Below, piece after piece: positions 28,701-36,826 of a stretch of DNA of 64,000 nucleotides. The position numbers and the translations under genes were made by a program. The DNA comes from Niastella sp. GTDB taxonomy: Bacteria > Bacteroidota > Bacteroidia > Chitinophagales > Chitinophagaceae. The stretch is taken from positions 124,001 through 188,000 of the forward strand of contig JADJVM010000008.1 of NCBI GenBank assembly GCA_016710595.1. The letters run 5' to 3'. The notes under the pieces were generated by a model. That model saw only the letters and a program-made list of their open reading frames with translations. It did not search any database and was not told the origin of the DNA. The stretch's first letter is position 1, and every line of letters begins with the position of its first letter.

Positions 28701-29238
28701 TGAACAAAAAAATGATTTGGTAACAGCAAAAGATAGCTTACTTCAAACCATCCAGGAAGTAGAAGCTACCGCCAATCAGCAATTCCTGGATACATTCAAT
28801 AAAGTAAGGGAAAACTTTCAAAAAGTATTTAAAGCCCTCTTTACTGAAGAAGATACAGCCGATATGGTATTGGTGGATCCCGAGAATCTGGCAGAAACAG
28901 GAATTGATATTGTAGCCAAACCAAAGGGCAAACGGCCGAGCAGTATCGGGCAGTTAAGTGGCGGTGAAAAAACATTAACGGCTACAGCATTGCTTTTTGC
29001 CATCTACTTAATAAAGCCGGCGCCATTCTGTATTTTAGATGAAGTAGATGCCCCGTTAGATGATGCCAACGTGGGTAAATTTACAAACATGATCAAGCAG
29101 TTTAGCGAAAATTCTCAGTTTATCATTGTAACCCACAATAAGCAAACCATGAGTGCTGTAGATGTGATCTATGGTGTTACCATGCAGGAAGCGGGAGTAA
29201 GTAAATTGGTGCCAGTAGATTTTAGGAACCTAAATTAA
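25717..29238 (+). CDS. smc: Chromosome partition protein SMC
   Basis: A 1173-residue ATPase that organises and segregates the chromosome with ScpA and ScpB. Walker A is GPNGCGKSN (31-39). The ABC signature QLSGGEKTLTATALLFAI and Walker B FCILDEVDAPLDDAN lie in the C-terminal head. Between the heads are two long glutamine- and glutamate-rich coiled coils (about 170-500 and 670-1020) around a hinge (about 510-660). The start is GTG (25717), giving MRLKSLEIKGFKSF as in other SMCs. It appears monocistronic, with its own promoter box and terminator. Confidence 0.97.
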   Translation: MRLKSLEIKGFKSFADKTVLNFDEGITGVIGPNGCGKSNIIDSIRWVIGEHKISNLRSENLESLVFNGSKSRSASGLAEVSLTFENTKNLLPTEFNTVTVTRKYYKSGESEYRLNDVACRLKDIHNLFMDTGISTDSYAIIELGMVDDIIKDKENSRRKMLEQAAGITIYKTRKKEAKLKLDATEQDLARIEDLLFEINNQLKTLESQAKKAEKYYEIKKDYKEISIELAKAALEGFNLTYRDLNEKQQAEVDKRIELETAIAKEEAALEQEKLAFIEKEKALHVMQHEFNEKLDKVRNKENEKNLAAQRLQYLKERKTSLDSFISKAADQLKGLNESIIFTGSQVKDEELKLAELEQATSLLKKQVEDKRLVFDEKRALIDGLRRDNNVLQHKQFDAEKKVAVADTSIQNLQRNIQQLEEEKKQRQITLKQLEEDKKTREEELETNKSRLQELLQHQQKTKEQILNAQAQMEGLRNKLAEESRKLDARINEYNLLKSLVDSMEGYPESVKFLHNNQNWNYTAPLLSDIIYVNEEYRTAVENVLEPYLNYYVVNTLEDGLKAVYLLDENKKGKANFFILDKFEDTAAIAQPEGTIPALSVIEVDEKYKKIASHLLGKVFIAKDNSINLNNVNRDAVILEKTGKYVKGKYAISGGSVGLFEGNKIGRARNLEKMQQDIDAQQVTVNALKTDIQQKHSEVITFNEDLKENEIRQLQQDINTLINHVFSLQNKFENLTQQENQSIARLQDLNQQFTHNQEAIAVTRQELENYNTQLQDLNTQLQAIETDYTAAETEYGDATNKFNESNLQVTRQQSKLASINQELQFKSSQLEELNQQVENSNSQLQEASLNIETESTGLQDLEQLVIAMLQSKEVDEKKLNEADQQYYNLRNILQAKESELRLKQRNKEGIDNLLTEIKDRLTDLKLQLAGMKERLNVEFKVDLDSIIDEPRSGEMPLEELQEKNERLKKRLENIGEVNPTAIEAFTEMKKRYEFILEQKNDLVTAKDSLLQTIQEVEATANQQFLDTFNKVRENFQKVFKALFTEEDTADMVLVDPENLAETGIDIVAKPKGKRPSSIGQLSGGEKTLTATALLFAIYLIKPAPFCILDEVDAPLDDANVGKFTNMIKQFSENSQFIIVTHNKQTMSAVDVIYGVTMQEAGVSKLVPVDFRNLN

Positions 29239-29259
29239 TTTTTTAATTATATTTTTTAG

Positions 29260-29287
29260 ACAGCTTACGATCTGTAAGCTGTTTTTA
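29260..29287 (+). terminator. Intrinsic terminator after smc
   Basis: A 9-bp perfect stem, ACAGCTTAC (29260-29268) and GTAAGCTGT (29274-29282), followed by a T run. It sits between convergent genes and slightly overlaps the end of the next minus-strand gene. Confidence 0.85.
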
Positions 29288-30550
29288 TTTTCTGAACAAT
29301 CCAGTCCAGCTATTGATAATAAGCAAGATTAAGAATATAACAGCCACACCGGTAGCAGCACTAAAATAAAGAGGGGTTAGTAAAATACTTAAGATACCGA
29401 TTCCAGCCAGGATCATGCTAAACTTATTGTGTGCTCCATACCCATTAAACGATAACGGAAAATAAATACTGCTTAATGGCATGCTAAGCCCCCAAAAAAC
29501 TAAGGTACATAAAGTAAATATATTTATTAAGTCATTTTGACCGGCAGGTAGTAAAGCAAGTACAATTAAAGACATAATGCCTGCAGTGAGTGCTGTAACA
29601 ACCGATATGGATGAAAATTTTTCACTTGCAGTTAATGCATATTTTCCATCTTTATGAAAAAGCAGGAAAAAATTGGCCAAGGGCCCAATAACCCATGACG
29701 TTATCACAAACAACAAATAAAGCCCAACGATGATATAGGCTACATTTTTATACTTTTCTGTCTGCTGAAACAAGGAACTTCCTATACGAGCCAAAAGGTA
29801 AAGCCCTACCGGTATGATCCAGCGCATATTTTTGCCCTTATTGTTTACCCAAAAACTATATTGTAAAAGCCACCTGTATGGAGGGATAATTGATTTTAAT
29901 GATTCCTTTAAGCCCAATTGTGCCGATGTATAATTAGGATTAATCCGTAGCGCTTCTTTAAAATGTTTGCGTGCTTCTTTGTGTTTTCCTTTTTCTAATA
30001 AATTCCAACCCACGGTAGTGTGGGTGTGCTCATTGTCCGGATCCTGTGCCAATGCATGTTGCATGGTTGCAATGGCCTCATCGGTCATTTTTAATTTATT
30101 CAGCGAAATGGATCTTGCATTCAGGCAACTAAGGTTTTCAGGTTCCAAAGCCAATCCATCATTGGCATAAGCAAGCCCTCTTTTAAAATCTTTCTTTTCG
30201 TTGTACACATAAGCCAGCATGGCATAAACTTCAGTGAAATAGGGTTGAAGCCTTAGTGCTGCTTCGTAATGCTGAATTGCTTTTTCAAGTTCATCGGTAT
30301 GGTAATAACCAAACCCTCGCAAATAAAATAAGTAAGGGTTTTCGGGGTCACATTGTAATGCCTGCTCCACAATTTCAAGCCCTTCAGGATATTGGTTTAG
30401 CTGATAACTGCAACGGGTAAGCAAGGCAAGTGCTTCACTATTTTGTGGCTCCTGTTGTAATATGTTATGGAGTTGCTCTTGTGCATCTTTTACCCGGTGC
30501 TGATGCAATAATAAATTTGCACGGTCTAATCCTGCCTGTACATCTTGCAT
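29285..30550 (-). CDS. TPR protein with C-terminal membrane domain
   Basis: A 421-residue protein. The N-terminal half (about 1-215) is a run of TPRs, for example ALALLTRCSYQLNQYPEGLE, AIQHYEAALRLQPYFTEVYA and ARKHFKEALRINPNYTSA. The C-terminal half has about five hydrophobic segments, including MRWIIPVGLYLLARI and YIIVGLYLLFVITSWVIG, ending in a short basic tail. It starts 9 bp downstream of the TPR-AAA ATPase gene, so the pair is almost certainly one operon and probably one complex, with the membrane protein perhaps recruiting the ATPase. The function is unknown. Confidence 0.78.
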   Translation of the reverse strand: MQDVQAGLDRANLLLHQHRVKDAQEQLHNILQQEPQNSEALALLTRCSYQLNQYPEGLEIVEQALQCDPENPYLFYLRGFGYYHTDELEKAIQHYEAALRLQPYFTEVYAMLAYVYNEKKDFKRGLAYANDGLALEPENLSCLNARSISLNKLKMTDEAIATMQHALAQDPDNEHTHTTVGWNLLEKGKHKEARKHFKEALRINPNYTSAQLGLKESLKSIIPPYRWLLQYSFWVNNKGKNMRWIIPVGLYLLARIGSSLFQQTEKYKNVAYIIVGLYLLFVITSWVIGPLANFFLLFHKDGKYALTASEKFSSISVVTALTAGIMSLIVLALLPAGQNDLINIFTLCTLVFWGLSMPLSSIYFPLSFNGYGAHNKFSMILAGIGILSILLTPLYFSAATGVAVIFLILLIINSWTGLFRK

Positions 30551-30559
30551 AAGGGCCCC

Positions 30560-31873
30560 TTATTTTTTTATTTTAAGATACTCAAGTATGTCATTATACT
30601 GGCCGCTCTCATTGGCATAAAGGGCATAATTACGGGCACTTGCAAACCATTCTAAAGTAGTAGGCTTATGTTTTTTTATGGCAGATAACAAATCTTTTGT
30701 AGTAATAGGGCTCAGGTTACCACTTTGTATAGAAGTCCTCAATTTTTCTTCTACTGCCATATCAATAACCGCAGTTAAATCTGCTCCCGAAAATTCAGCC
30801 GTTGCCTGGGCAATCTTTGTGTAATCAATATCCTGTACCGGTTTTTCTTTTAGCAAAGACGTAAGTATATCATGGCGTGCTTCCACATCTGGTGGCGCAA
30901 CAAAAATAATACGGTCAAAACGCCCGGGTCTTCTAAAAGCCGGATCAATATTCCAGGGCGCATTGGTAGCTGCTAATATTAAAACCCCTTCATTGTTAGA
31001 TGATACACCATCAAGTTCAGCTAAAAATTGATTGATGGTATGCCGCAATGCAGACTGCTTCAAATCGCTTCTGCTGGCGCCTAATGCATCTGCCTCATCA
31101 AAGAAAAGTACACAAGGTTTATTGCGCCTTGCCATTTCAAATACTTCGTGCAAATTTTTCTCACTATTGCCAATCCACATATCCAGGATATCATGCAACC
31201 CAATACTTATAAATTTTGCATCAATTTCACCGGCTGTAGCTTTTGCAATAAAAGTTTTCCCGCAACCGGGAGGGCCAAAAAGAAGGATACCGCCACCACT
31301 TTTTTTGCCAAAAGCCTTATACAAATCCGGGTTTTGCATCGGTTGAATAATCTTAATGGCAATTTCTTCTTTTACTTTTTTCATACCGCCTACATCCGAA
31401 AAACGGGTAGTAGGTTTTTCCATAAAATAATCTTCATCATCATCTAATTCATCAAATAAACCATCCATCTCATTTCCTGCACTTAAGCGAAACATACCGT
31501 CCAGGTCATCATCTGTAAAACCCGGATTTTCCATTAATATTTGTTGATATAGTTCCTGCGCCTGTACTATTGAACCTTCTTTTACCAAACATTTTACATA
31601 TTGTACTTTATCGGCTTGTATTAATTCATTTCCTATTTGTTCGTATATGATAATGGCTGCAGAATATTTTTGCTTATTGTAATAACAAGATGCCAAACCC
31701 AGGCTGGCTTTGTTGTTTCCATAATTTAAATTTAAAATTTCACGGTATTGCTCTATGGCTTCATCATAACGCCGGTCTTTTAAAAGCATATCTGCAACTT
31801 GCAGCCGCAAAGGGATGTTTTTTGGAGATAAGTGTAAAGCTTCTAAAAGGTTTTTTATTAATTCTTCGTTCAT
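30560..31873 (-). CDS. TPR-AAA+ ATPase (Cdc48/Vps4-like AAA module)
   Basis: A 437-residue protein. Residues 1-115 form TPR-like helices, 120-150 form a very acidic linker (DELDDDEDYF), and 150-437 form a single classical AAA module. Walker A is GPPGCGKT (200-207) and Walker B is VLFFDEADALG. The pore loop is MWIGNSE with an aromatic residue, and FRRPGRFDRIIF carries the arginine fingers. The AAA sequence is of the Cdc48/katanin/Vps4 style rather than FtsH or ClpX, and no protease domain is present. It heads a two-gene operon with a TPR membrane protein. The substrate is unknown; protein remodelling at the membrane is an inference. Confidence 0.85.
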   Translation of the reverse strand: MNEELIKNLLEALHLSPKNIPLRLQVADMLLKDRRYDEAIEQYREILNLNYGNNKASLGLASCYYNKQKYSAAIIIYEQIGNELIQADKVQYVKCLVKEGSIVQAQELYQQILMENPGFTDDDLDGMFRLSAGNEMDGLFDELDDDEDYFMEKPTTRFSDVGGMKKVKEEIAIKIIQPMQNPDLYKAFGKKSGGGILLFGPPGCGKTFIAKATAGEIDAKFISIGLHDILDMWIGNSEKNLHEVFEMARRNKPCVLFFDEADALGASRSDLKQSALRHTINQFLAELDGVSSNNEGVLILAATNAPWNIDPAFRRPGRFDRIIFVAPPDVEARHDILTSLLKEKPVQDIDYTKIAQATAEFSGADLTAVIDMAVEEKLRTSIQSGNLSPITTKDLLSAIKKHKPTTLEWFASARNYALYANESGQYNDILEYLKIKK

Positions 31874-31910
31874 AAAGGTATTTTAGCTCAATTTCGGTAC
31901 ATGAATTACT

Positions 31911-31918
31911 CAAAAGTA
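31911..31918 (-). promoter_or_regulatory. Bacteroidota -7 promoter box for the TPR-AAA operon
   Basis: TACTTTTG on the minus strand, 37 nt upstream of the ATG at 31873. Confidence 0.6.
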
Positions 31919-32048
31919 ATGCTTAATTTTTTATTGTATAAGCAGCTTGTAGTAAATTACAGCCTTTCAAATAAAAGGGTTGATTTTTGGTTGCATATAT
32001 ACTAAAAAAATGCACATAAACATAATTATTTTAATATAAATTCTCATT

Positions 32049-33779
32049 ATGGCCGTTATTAATTCTAAATATGATGCAGTAAAATATAAAACACCCACGG
32101 GCAGCCAATTGTTATGTAAGGGATGGATACAGGAAGCAGCGCTTAGGATGCTATTAAATAATCTTGATCCTGAGGTAGCAGAACGGCCCGATGAATTGAT
32201 TGTGTATGGTGGACGGGGAAAAGCAGCCCGGAATTTTGAAGCCTTAGATCAAATTATAGCTTCATTAAAAATATTAGGGAATGATGAAAGCTTGCTGATA
32301 CAAAGTGGCAAACCGGTGGGCATATTACAAACACATCCCGATGCACCAAGGGTACTCATCAGCAATAGCCAATTGGTACCCAACTGGGCAAATTGGAAAC
32401 ATTTTGAGGAACTTGAAAAAAAGGGCTTGATGATGTATGGCCAAATGACAGCCGGTAGCTGGATTTATATCGGAAGCCAGGGAATAGTGCAGGGTACTTA
32501 TGAAACTTATAGAGCAGCTGCCGATAAAGATTTTGGTGGAAGCTTGAAAGGTACATTAAACGTTACAGCAGGCCTGGGCGGTATGGGTGGTGCTCAACCG
32601 CTTGCCATTACCATGAATGAAGGCGTGGCATTAATTGCCGAAGTAGAAGAATGGAGGATTGATAAAAGAATTGAAACAAAATACCTTGATGAAAAATATA
32701 TTGATATTGATAAAGCCATAGATGCCGCCTTGCAATACAAACTTACTCAACAGGCTAAAAGTATCGGTGTATTATGTAATGCGGTTGATTTATTACAACG
32801 GCTTATTGAAAGAAAAATAATACCGGATACCCTTACAGATCAAACCAGCGCACACGATCCGTTGATTGGTTATGTACCTCATACATTAACAAACGAAGAA
32901 GCAAATGTATTACGGCAATCTGATCCTGAGAAATATTTGCAACTCAGTTATGAAAGTATGTATCTCCATGTGCAACTCATGCTTCAGCTTATGGATGCCG
33001 GCGCTGTTACTTTTGATTATGGAAATAATTTAAGGGCAAGGGCAGATGAATTTGAAAAAAAGTCTGACATCACATTAAAACAGGAAAACACATCTTTATC
33101 ACAATTTAAAAAAGGGAGATGTTTTGATTTTCCGGGATTTGTACCTGCTTATATCCGCCCATTATTTTGTGAAGGGAAAGGCCCGTTTCGCTGGGCCGCT
33201 TTAAGTGGCGACCCTGCAGATATTGCCGTAACCGATGAACTGATCATGAACTTATTCCCCGAAAATAACGGTATGATACGCTGGATGAAAATGGCGAAAG
33301 AAAAAATTGCTTTCCAGGGATTACCGGCACGCATTTGCTGGCTTGGCCAGGGAGAAAGAGAAAAAGCAGGATTGGCTTTTAACGAATTGGTTAAACAGGG
33401 TAAAGTAAAAGCACCCATCGTAATTGGCCGGGATCATTTAGATACTGGTTCGGTTGCCAGTCCAAACCGTGAAACTGAAGCCATGCTGGATGGTAGCGAT
33501 GCCGTAGCTGATTGGCCATTACTGAATGCATTATTAAATACAGCCGGCGGCGCCAGTTGGGTAAGCCTGCATCATGGCGGTGGGGTAGGAATGGGTTATA
33601 GCATTCATGCCGGGATGGTAATTGTTGCAGATGGTACTACAGAGGCAGCACAACGGTTAAAACGGGTTTTAAGAAATGATCCGGGTATAGGTGTAATACG
33701 TCATGCCGATGCAGGTTATGAACTGGCAAAAGAAACTGCTAAAGAATTTGATTTGGATTTGAGTTCAAAGTTGAAATAA
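32049..33779 (+). CDS. hutU: Urocanate hydratase
   Basis: This enzyme converts urocanate to imidazolonepropionate, the second step of histidine degradation, using NAD+ as an electrophile. Family landmarks include VYGGRGKAARNFEA, MTAGSWIYIGSQGIVQGTYET, the dinucleotide-binding TAGLGGMGGAQPLA, and the catalytic Cys in YIRPLFCEGKGPFRW. The late ASWVSLHHGGGVGMGYSIHAG is also diagnostic. The 576 residues slightly exceed the common 555. No other hut gene is adjacent in the window. Confidence 0.94.
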   Translation: MAVINSKYDAVKYKTPTGSQLLCKGWIQEAALRMLLNNLDPEVAERPDELIVYGGRGKAARNFEALDQIIASLKILGNDESLLIQSGKPVGILQTHPDAPRVLISNSQLVPNWANWKHFEELEKKGLMMYGQMTAGSWIYIGSQGIVQGTYETYRAAADKDFGGSLKGTLNVTAGLGGMGGAQPLAITMNEGVALIAEVEEWRIDKRIETKYLDEKYIDIDKAIDAALQYKLTQQAKSIGVLCNAVDLLQRLIERKIIPDTLTDQTSAHDPLIGYVPHTLTNEEANVLRQSDPEKYLQLSYESMYLHVQLMLQLMDAGAVTFDYGNNLRARADEFEKKSDITLKQENTSLSQFKKGRCFDFPGFVPAYIRPLFCEGKGPFRWAALSGDPADIAVTDELIMNLFPENNGMIRWMKMAKEKIAFQGLPARICWLGQGEREKAGLAFNELVKQGKVKAPIVIGRDHLDTGSVASPNRETEAMLDGSDAVADWPLLNALLNTAGGASWVSLHHGGGVGMGYSIHAGMVIVADGTTEAAQRLKRVLRNDPGIGVIRHADAGYELAKETAKEFDLDLSSKLK

Positions 33780-33953
33780 TAAAAAAAATTTGACACCCTC
33801 TTTTATATTTAAGTAATTGATTGAATTGGTTTTAACTCAAATTCCGGGTGTACTTTCAATAATTTATAATATTTATTTTAAAATACGTTAAACTTTTTAA
33901 GCGGTAAATAATCTATACAAGTGTAATTATTTAAAAACTTAAAAAGTATCGTC

Positions 33954-34874
33954 ATGAAATTATTATTTAGTAACCGGTTTAAAGCATTTGCCTTTGCTGC
34001 TGCTTTTTTACTGGTTTTATCATCTTGCAAAAAAGATGATGTTTCCCCCACACAAGATGAAGCAGTTACAGACACTGCAATCATTCAAAATGCAAATGAA
34101 ACTGCCAGAGCAGATGAAAGTTTTACTAGTTTAGATGATGTAACTCAAGTAGCCAGTGAGGAAGATGATGCGGCCAGCCCACTTACTCCGGGTGGTGCAT
34201 ACAATCCAAGTTTCGGCAGATTAAGGGACATCATTGGAGATTGTGCCACTATTACAGTAACACCACACGATGGAACTTTTCCAAAAACAATCAGCATTGA
34301 TTTTGGAAATGGTTGTATAGGTTTAGATGGAAAACGCCGTGCCGGTAAGATCATGATCTTTATGACTGACCGCCGCAGTCATCCAAATTCTGTAATTACT
34401 ACTACATTGGTAAATTACAGTGTTGATTTTATACAATTACAAGGCACAAAAGTTTGTACCAATAACAGCAATGCAGATGGCATTCGTTTCTCAATTGCTA
34501 TTGAAGGGGGTAAAGTGATATTCCCGAATAACCATGGTTACGATTTTGAAATGCATAAAATTAAAAGGCAAATAGCCGGCCAGGCAACCGCTAACCCAAT
34601 GGATAATGTTTTTGAAATAACCGGAACATCCAATGTTCATTTCTTTAATGGAAATAACATTCATATTACCACACAACAACCGGTAATAAGAGCAGTGAAT
34701 TGCCATTGGAGAAGTGATGGTATTTTAAAGATTGTAGTGAGCAATGGCACACATAGTTTTAACTTCTTATTTAATTATGGGTACCCTGCTACATCGGGTG
34801 CCGGCGTATGTGATAACCTGGCATTGCTTAGCTGGAACAATGGAAATGGTAGTACCGTGATCACACTGCCATAA
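33954..34874 (+). CDS. Lipoprotein of unknown function
   Basis: A 306-residue lipoprotein: signal AFAFAAAFLLVLSSCKKDD with lipobox cysteine near residue 24. An acidic, low-complexity linker follows (about 25-85), then a beta-rich domain (about 85-306) with PHDGTFPKTISIDFGNGC and a second half that repeats strand-like segments. Similar SCKKDD lipoproteins are common on Bacteroidota surfaces. The family was not recognised. A strong terminator follows the stop codon. Confidence 0.7.
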   Translation: MKLLFSNRFKAFAFAAAFLLVLSSCKKDDVSPTQDEAVTDTAIIQNANETARADESFTSLDDVTQVASEEDDAASPLTPGGAYNPSFGRLRDIIGDCATITVTPHDGTFPKTISIDFGNGCIGLDGKRRAGKIMIFMTDRRSHPNSVITTTLVNYSVDFIQLQGTKVCTNNSNADGIRFSIAIEGGKVIFPNNHGYDFEMHKIKRQIAGQATANPMDNVFEITGTSNVHFFNGNNIHITTQQPVIRAVNCHWRSDGILKIVVSNGTHSFNFLFNYGYPATSGAGVCDNLALLSWNNGNGSTVITLP

Positions 34875-34894
34875 AATCTTAATAATAACAAAGA

Positions 34895-34922
34895 AGCCGG
34901 GAATCAATTCCCGGCTTTGTTA
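34895..34922. terminator. Intrinsic terminator after the lipoprotein gene
   Basis: A 9-bp perfect stem, AGCCGGGAA (34895-34903) and TTCCCGGCT (34908-34916), with a TCAA loop, followed by TTGTTATTTT. It lies between convergent genes and may serve both. Confidence 0.85.
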
Positions 34923-34940
34923 TTTTATATACTTCGTATT

Positions 34941-35528
34941 TTACCAAAGTGGTTTTTTACCTGCTGGTTTTGGGCCACCCTTCCTGGTTTTTGATAATTT
35001 AATATTATGGTTATTGTAATTTTTTTCTGCAGCTTTTTGTAGCGATTTCTGATCCATGTCTGGTAAAGATTCTGTAATGGGAGCGGGTTGTTGAATGTCT
35101 GGTACCTTTTCTTCAAACAGTTTTGGTTGTGTACCATGATCAGGTGCAGGAATGGTAGGGGCCGTTGTTACAACTTTTACAGGAGTTTTCTTTGCAACCT
35201 TCTTTTTTGCAACTGGTTTCTTTACTTGCTTGACAGGCGACACTTTTTTTGCTGCCGGTTTTTTACCAACAACAGCTTTTTTAATAACCTTCTTTTTTGT
35301 TACACTCTTCTTTTTAGCTGTTCCTTTTTTAGCGACGCTTTTTTTCTTTTGTGGTACTGGTTTTGAATTTTTTTTTGAAAGGGATGTGGCTTTCTTTTTA
35401 GTAGCGGCTTTTTTTGCGGTACTCTTTTTTGCTACGCTTTTCTTTTTAGGTGCTGTTTTTTTTGCGATTGTTTTTTTTGGGGCAGTTTTTTTATTTTTTT
35501 TAGGTGCTGCCTTCTTTGAGGATGCCAT
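34941..35528 (-). CDS. Histone H1-like lysine/alanine-rich DNA-binding protein
   Basis: A 195-residue protein. Residues 1-120 are almost entirely K, A, P, T, S and V in short KKxxAKK/APKK-type repeats, as in eukaryotic H1 tails and bacterial H1-like (Hc1/AlgP-type) proteins, giving an extreme positive charge. Residues 120-160 form a neutral to acidic linker, and the tail ends in KLSKTRKGGPKPAGKKPLW. There is no folded DNA-binding domain. Nucleoid or RNA binding is inferred from composition. The apparent long plus-strand frames through this gene are mirror images of its lysine codons. Confidence 0.75.
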   Translation of the reverse strand: MASSKKAAPKKNKKTAPKKTIAKKTAPKKKSVAKKSTAKKAATKKKATSLSKKNSKPVPQKKKSVAKKGTAKKKSVTKKKVIKKAVVGKKPAAKKVSPVKQVKKPVAKKKVAKKTPVKVVTTAPTIPAPDHGTQPKLFEEKVPDIQQPAPITESLPDMDQKSLQKAAEKNYNNHNIKLSKTRKGGPKPAGKKPLW

Positions 35529-35633
35529 AAAATTTGTTTTAATTGATTAATGGGTGAACCATACATTAAAATTATGGTTTAGATATATGTTTTCAAATTT
35601 TGTACCAATAAATATTTTGTAGCTATGGTTGAT

Positions 35634-35735
35634 GCGGCTCAATGGCTGCCGGATAGAAGCGTAAAGCGTAGCCTTGCGTAGCTTGCAGCGGATAGCCGGA
35701 ACTGCTTCTGAATAAAGAAATAAAGCCGGGAGCCC
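35634..35735. repeat. Structured palindromic extragenic element
   Basis: About 100 bp of GC-rich sequence in an AT-rich divergent gap. Outer arms are GGCTC (35636-35640) and GAGCC (35730-35734), inner arms AGAAGC (35655-35660) and GCTTCT (35704-35709). The centre has three GCGTA copies and two CCGG-containing stretches (GCCGGATAG, GATAGCCGG). It has no coding potential. The remainder of the gap 35529-35785 is plain AT-rich sequence. Confidence 0.5.
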
Positions 35736-35785
35736 CAATATTAAAATTAAAATTCCTTTTGACCTATCTATATTAATTTGCATCA

Positions 35786-36706
35786 ATGAAAATCACTGGA
35801 ATATTGTTTTGTATGTTGTTTTATACCTATTGCCAGGCACAGCAGCCATTAGATACATTGGTAGGCAAAAAAGTAATCACTTTGAGCAATGTGGTAATTG
35901 ATAATAAGCTGGATGTTCCCGGATTTATTCATAAAATTGAAAACGACAGCAGTTTTTATAAAGCTTTTTTAAACCTGCGGATACTGGGTTATAAAGCGAT
36001 AAACGATGTGCGGATGCTTAATAAAAAAGATGAATTAATCGCTTCCTTGCATAGCAAAACAAAACAATACCGTAAGCATGGCTGCCGGTTTATGAATACA
36101 ATTGAAGAAACAAGTACCGGTGATTTTTATACGGATGATCACAAGTATAACTACTATACCGCTCAAATGTATGCTTCGCTTTTTTTTACAAAAGATTCTG
36201 TTTGCCATGAAACCAATATAGTTGCGGGAACCGACTTTAATCCCAAATCAAAATCTGGTATGGAGAAACATAAAGAGCAATTGAAAATGCTTTTTTTTAA
36301 TCCCGGTCGCCGTATCAGTGGCCTGCCGTTTATGAGTAACAAAACAGCAATTTATGATGATGGGCTGGCTGATGCTTATGATATGGACATAGATATGGAT
36401 GTTTTAGATGGAAAGCCCTGTTATATTTTTCATCAAAAAGTAAAACAGGGTAAAGAAGACAGGGTAGTGGTTGATGAAATGACTACCTGGTTTCATGTTT
36501 CCGATATGGAAGTGATGGCCCGAAAATATAAATTGAGTTACAATGCCGCTTTCTATGATTTTAAAGTGGAAATGGAAGTGCAAATGACACAATTTAATGG
36601 TCTCACGGTACCCTCACTCATAAGATATACAGGCAACTGGAAAGCAATAATGAAGAAAAGGGAAAGGGGTATTTTTACAGCTACTTTATTTGATTTTACC
36701 AATTAA
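35786..36706 (+). CDS. Secreted protein of unknown function
   Basis: A 306-residue protein with signal peptide MKITGILFCMLFYTYCQAQ. The body starts LVGKKVITLSNVVIDNKLDVPGF, contains DVLDGKPCYIFHQKVK and VDEMTTWFHVSDMEVMARKY, and ends in beta-rich sequence. The layout resembles outer-membrane or periplasmic proteins measured against lipid or sugar ligands in this phylum, but the family was not recognised. It is divergent from the H1-like gene and convergent with the giant surface protein gene. Confidence 0.65.
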   Translation: MKITGILFCMLFYTYCQAQQPLDTLVGKKVITLSNVVIDNKLDVPGFIHKIENDSSFYKAFLNLRILGYKAINDVRMLNKKDELIASLHSKTKQYRKHGCRFMNTIEETSTGDFYTDDHKYNYYTAQMYASLFFTKDSVCHETNIVAGTDFNPKSKSGMEKHKEQLKMLFFNPGRRISGLPFMSNKTAIYDDGLADAYDMDIDMDVLDGKPCYIFHQKVKQGKEDRVVVDEMTTWFHVSDMEVMARKYKLSYNAAFYDFKVEMEVQMTQFNGLTVPSLIRYTGNWKAIMKKRERGIFTATLFDFTN

Positions 36707-36769
36707 ATTAATCAAAAAGCTGTGAAATTTATTTCAAGTATTCATTAACACCCGGTAACGATAGTTTTG

Positions 36770-36798
36770 AAAAATAAAAACCCGGCAATAGCCGGGTT
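36770..36798 (-). terminator. Intrinsic terminator after the giant surface protein gene
   Basis: Stem AACCCGGC (36779-36786) and GCCGGGTT (36791-36798) with an AATA loop. Read on the minus strand it is followed by TTTATTTTTC, 29 bp beyond the gene's stop codon. It may also serve the convergent gene. Confidence 0.82.
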
Positions 36799-36826
36799 AA
36801 ATTATAAACCTGTATAACATGTTGAA

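Noticed and set aside
35088..35550. Long plus-strand frames through the H1-like gene
   Set aside because: They are mirror images of lysine-rich codons, giving phenylalanine/cysteine-rich translations with no protein-like features.
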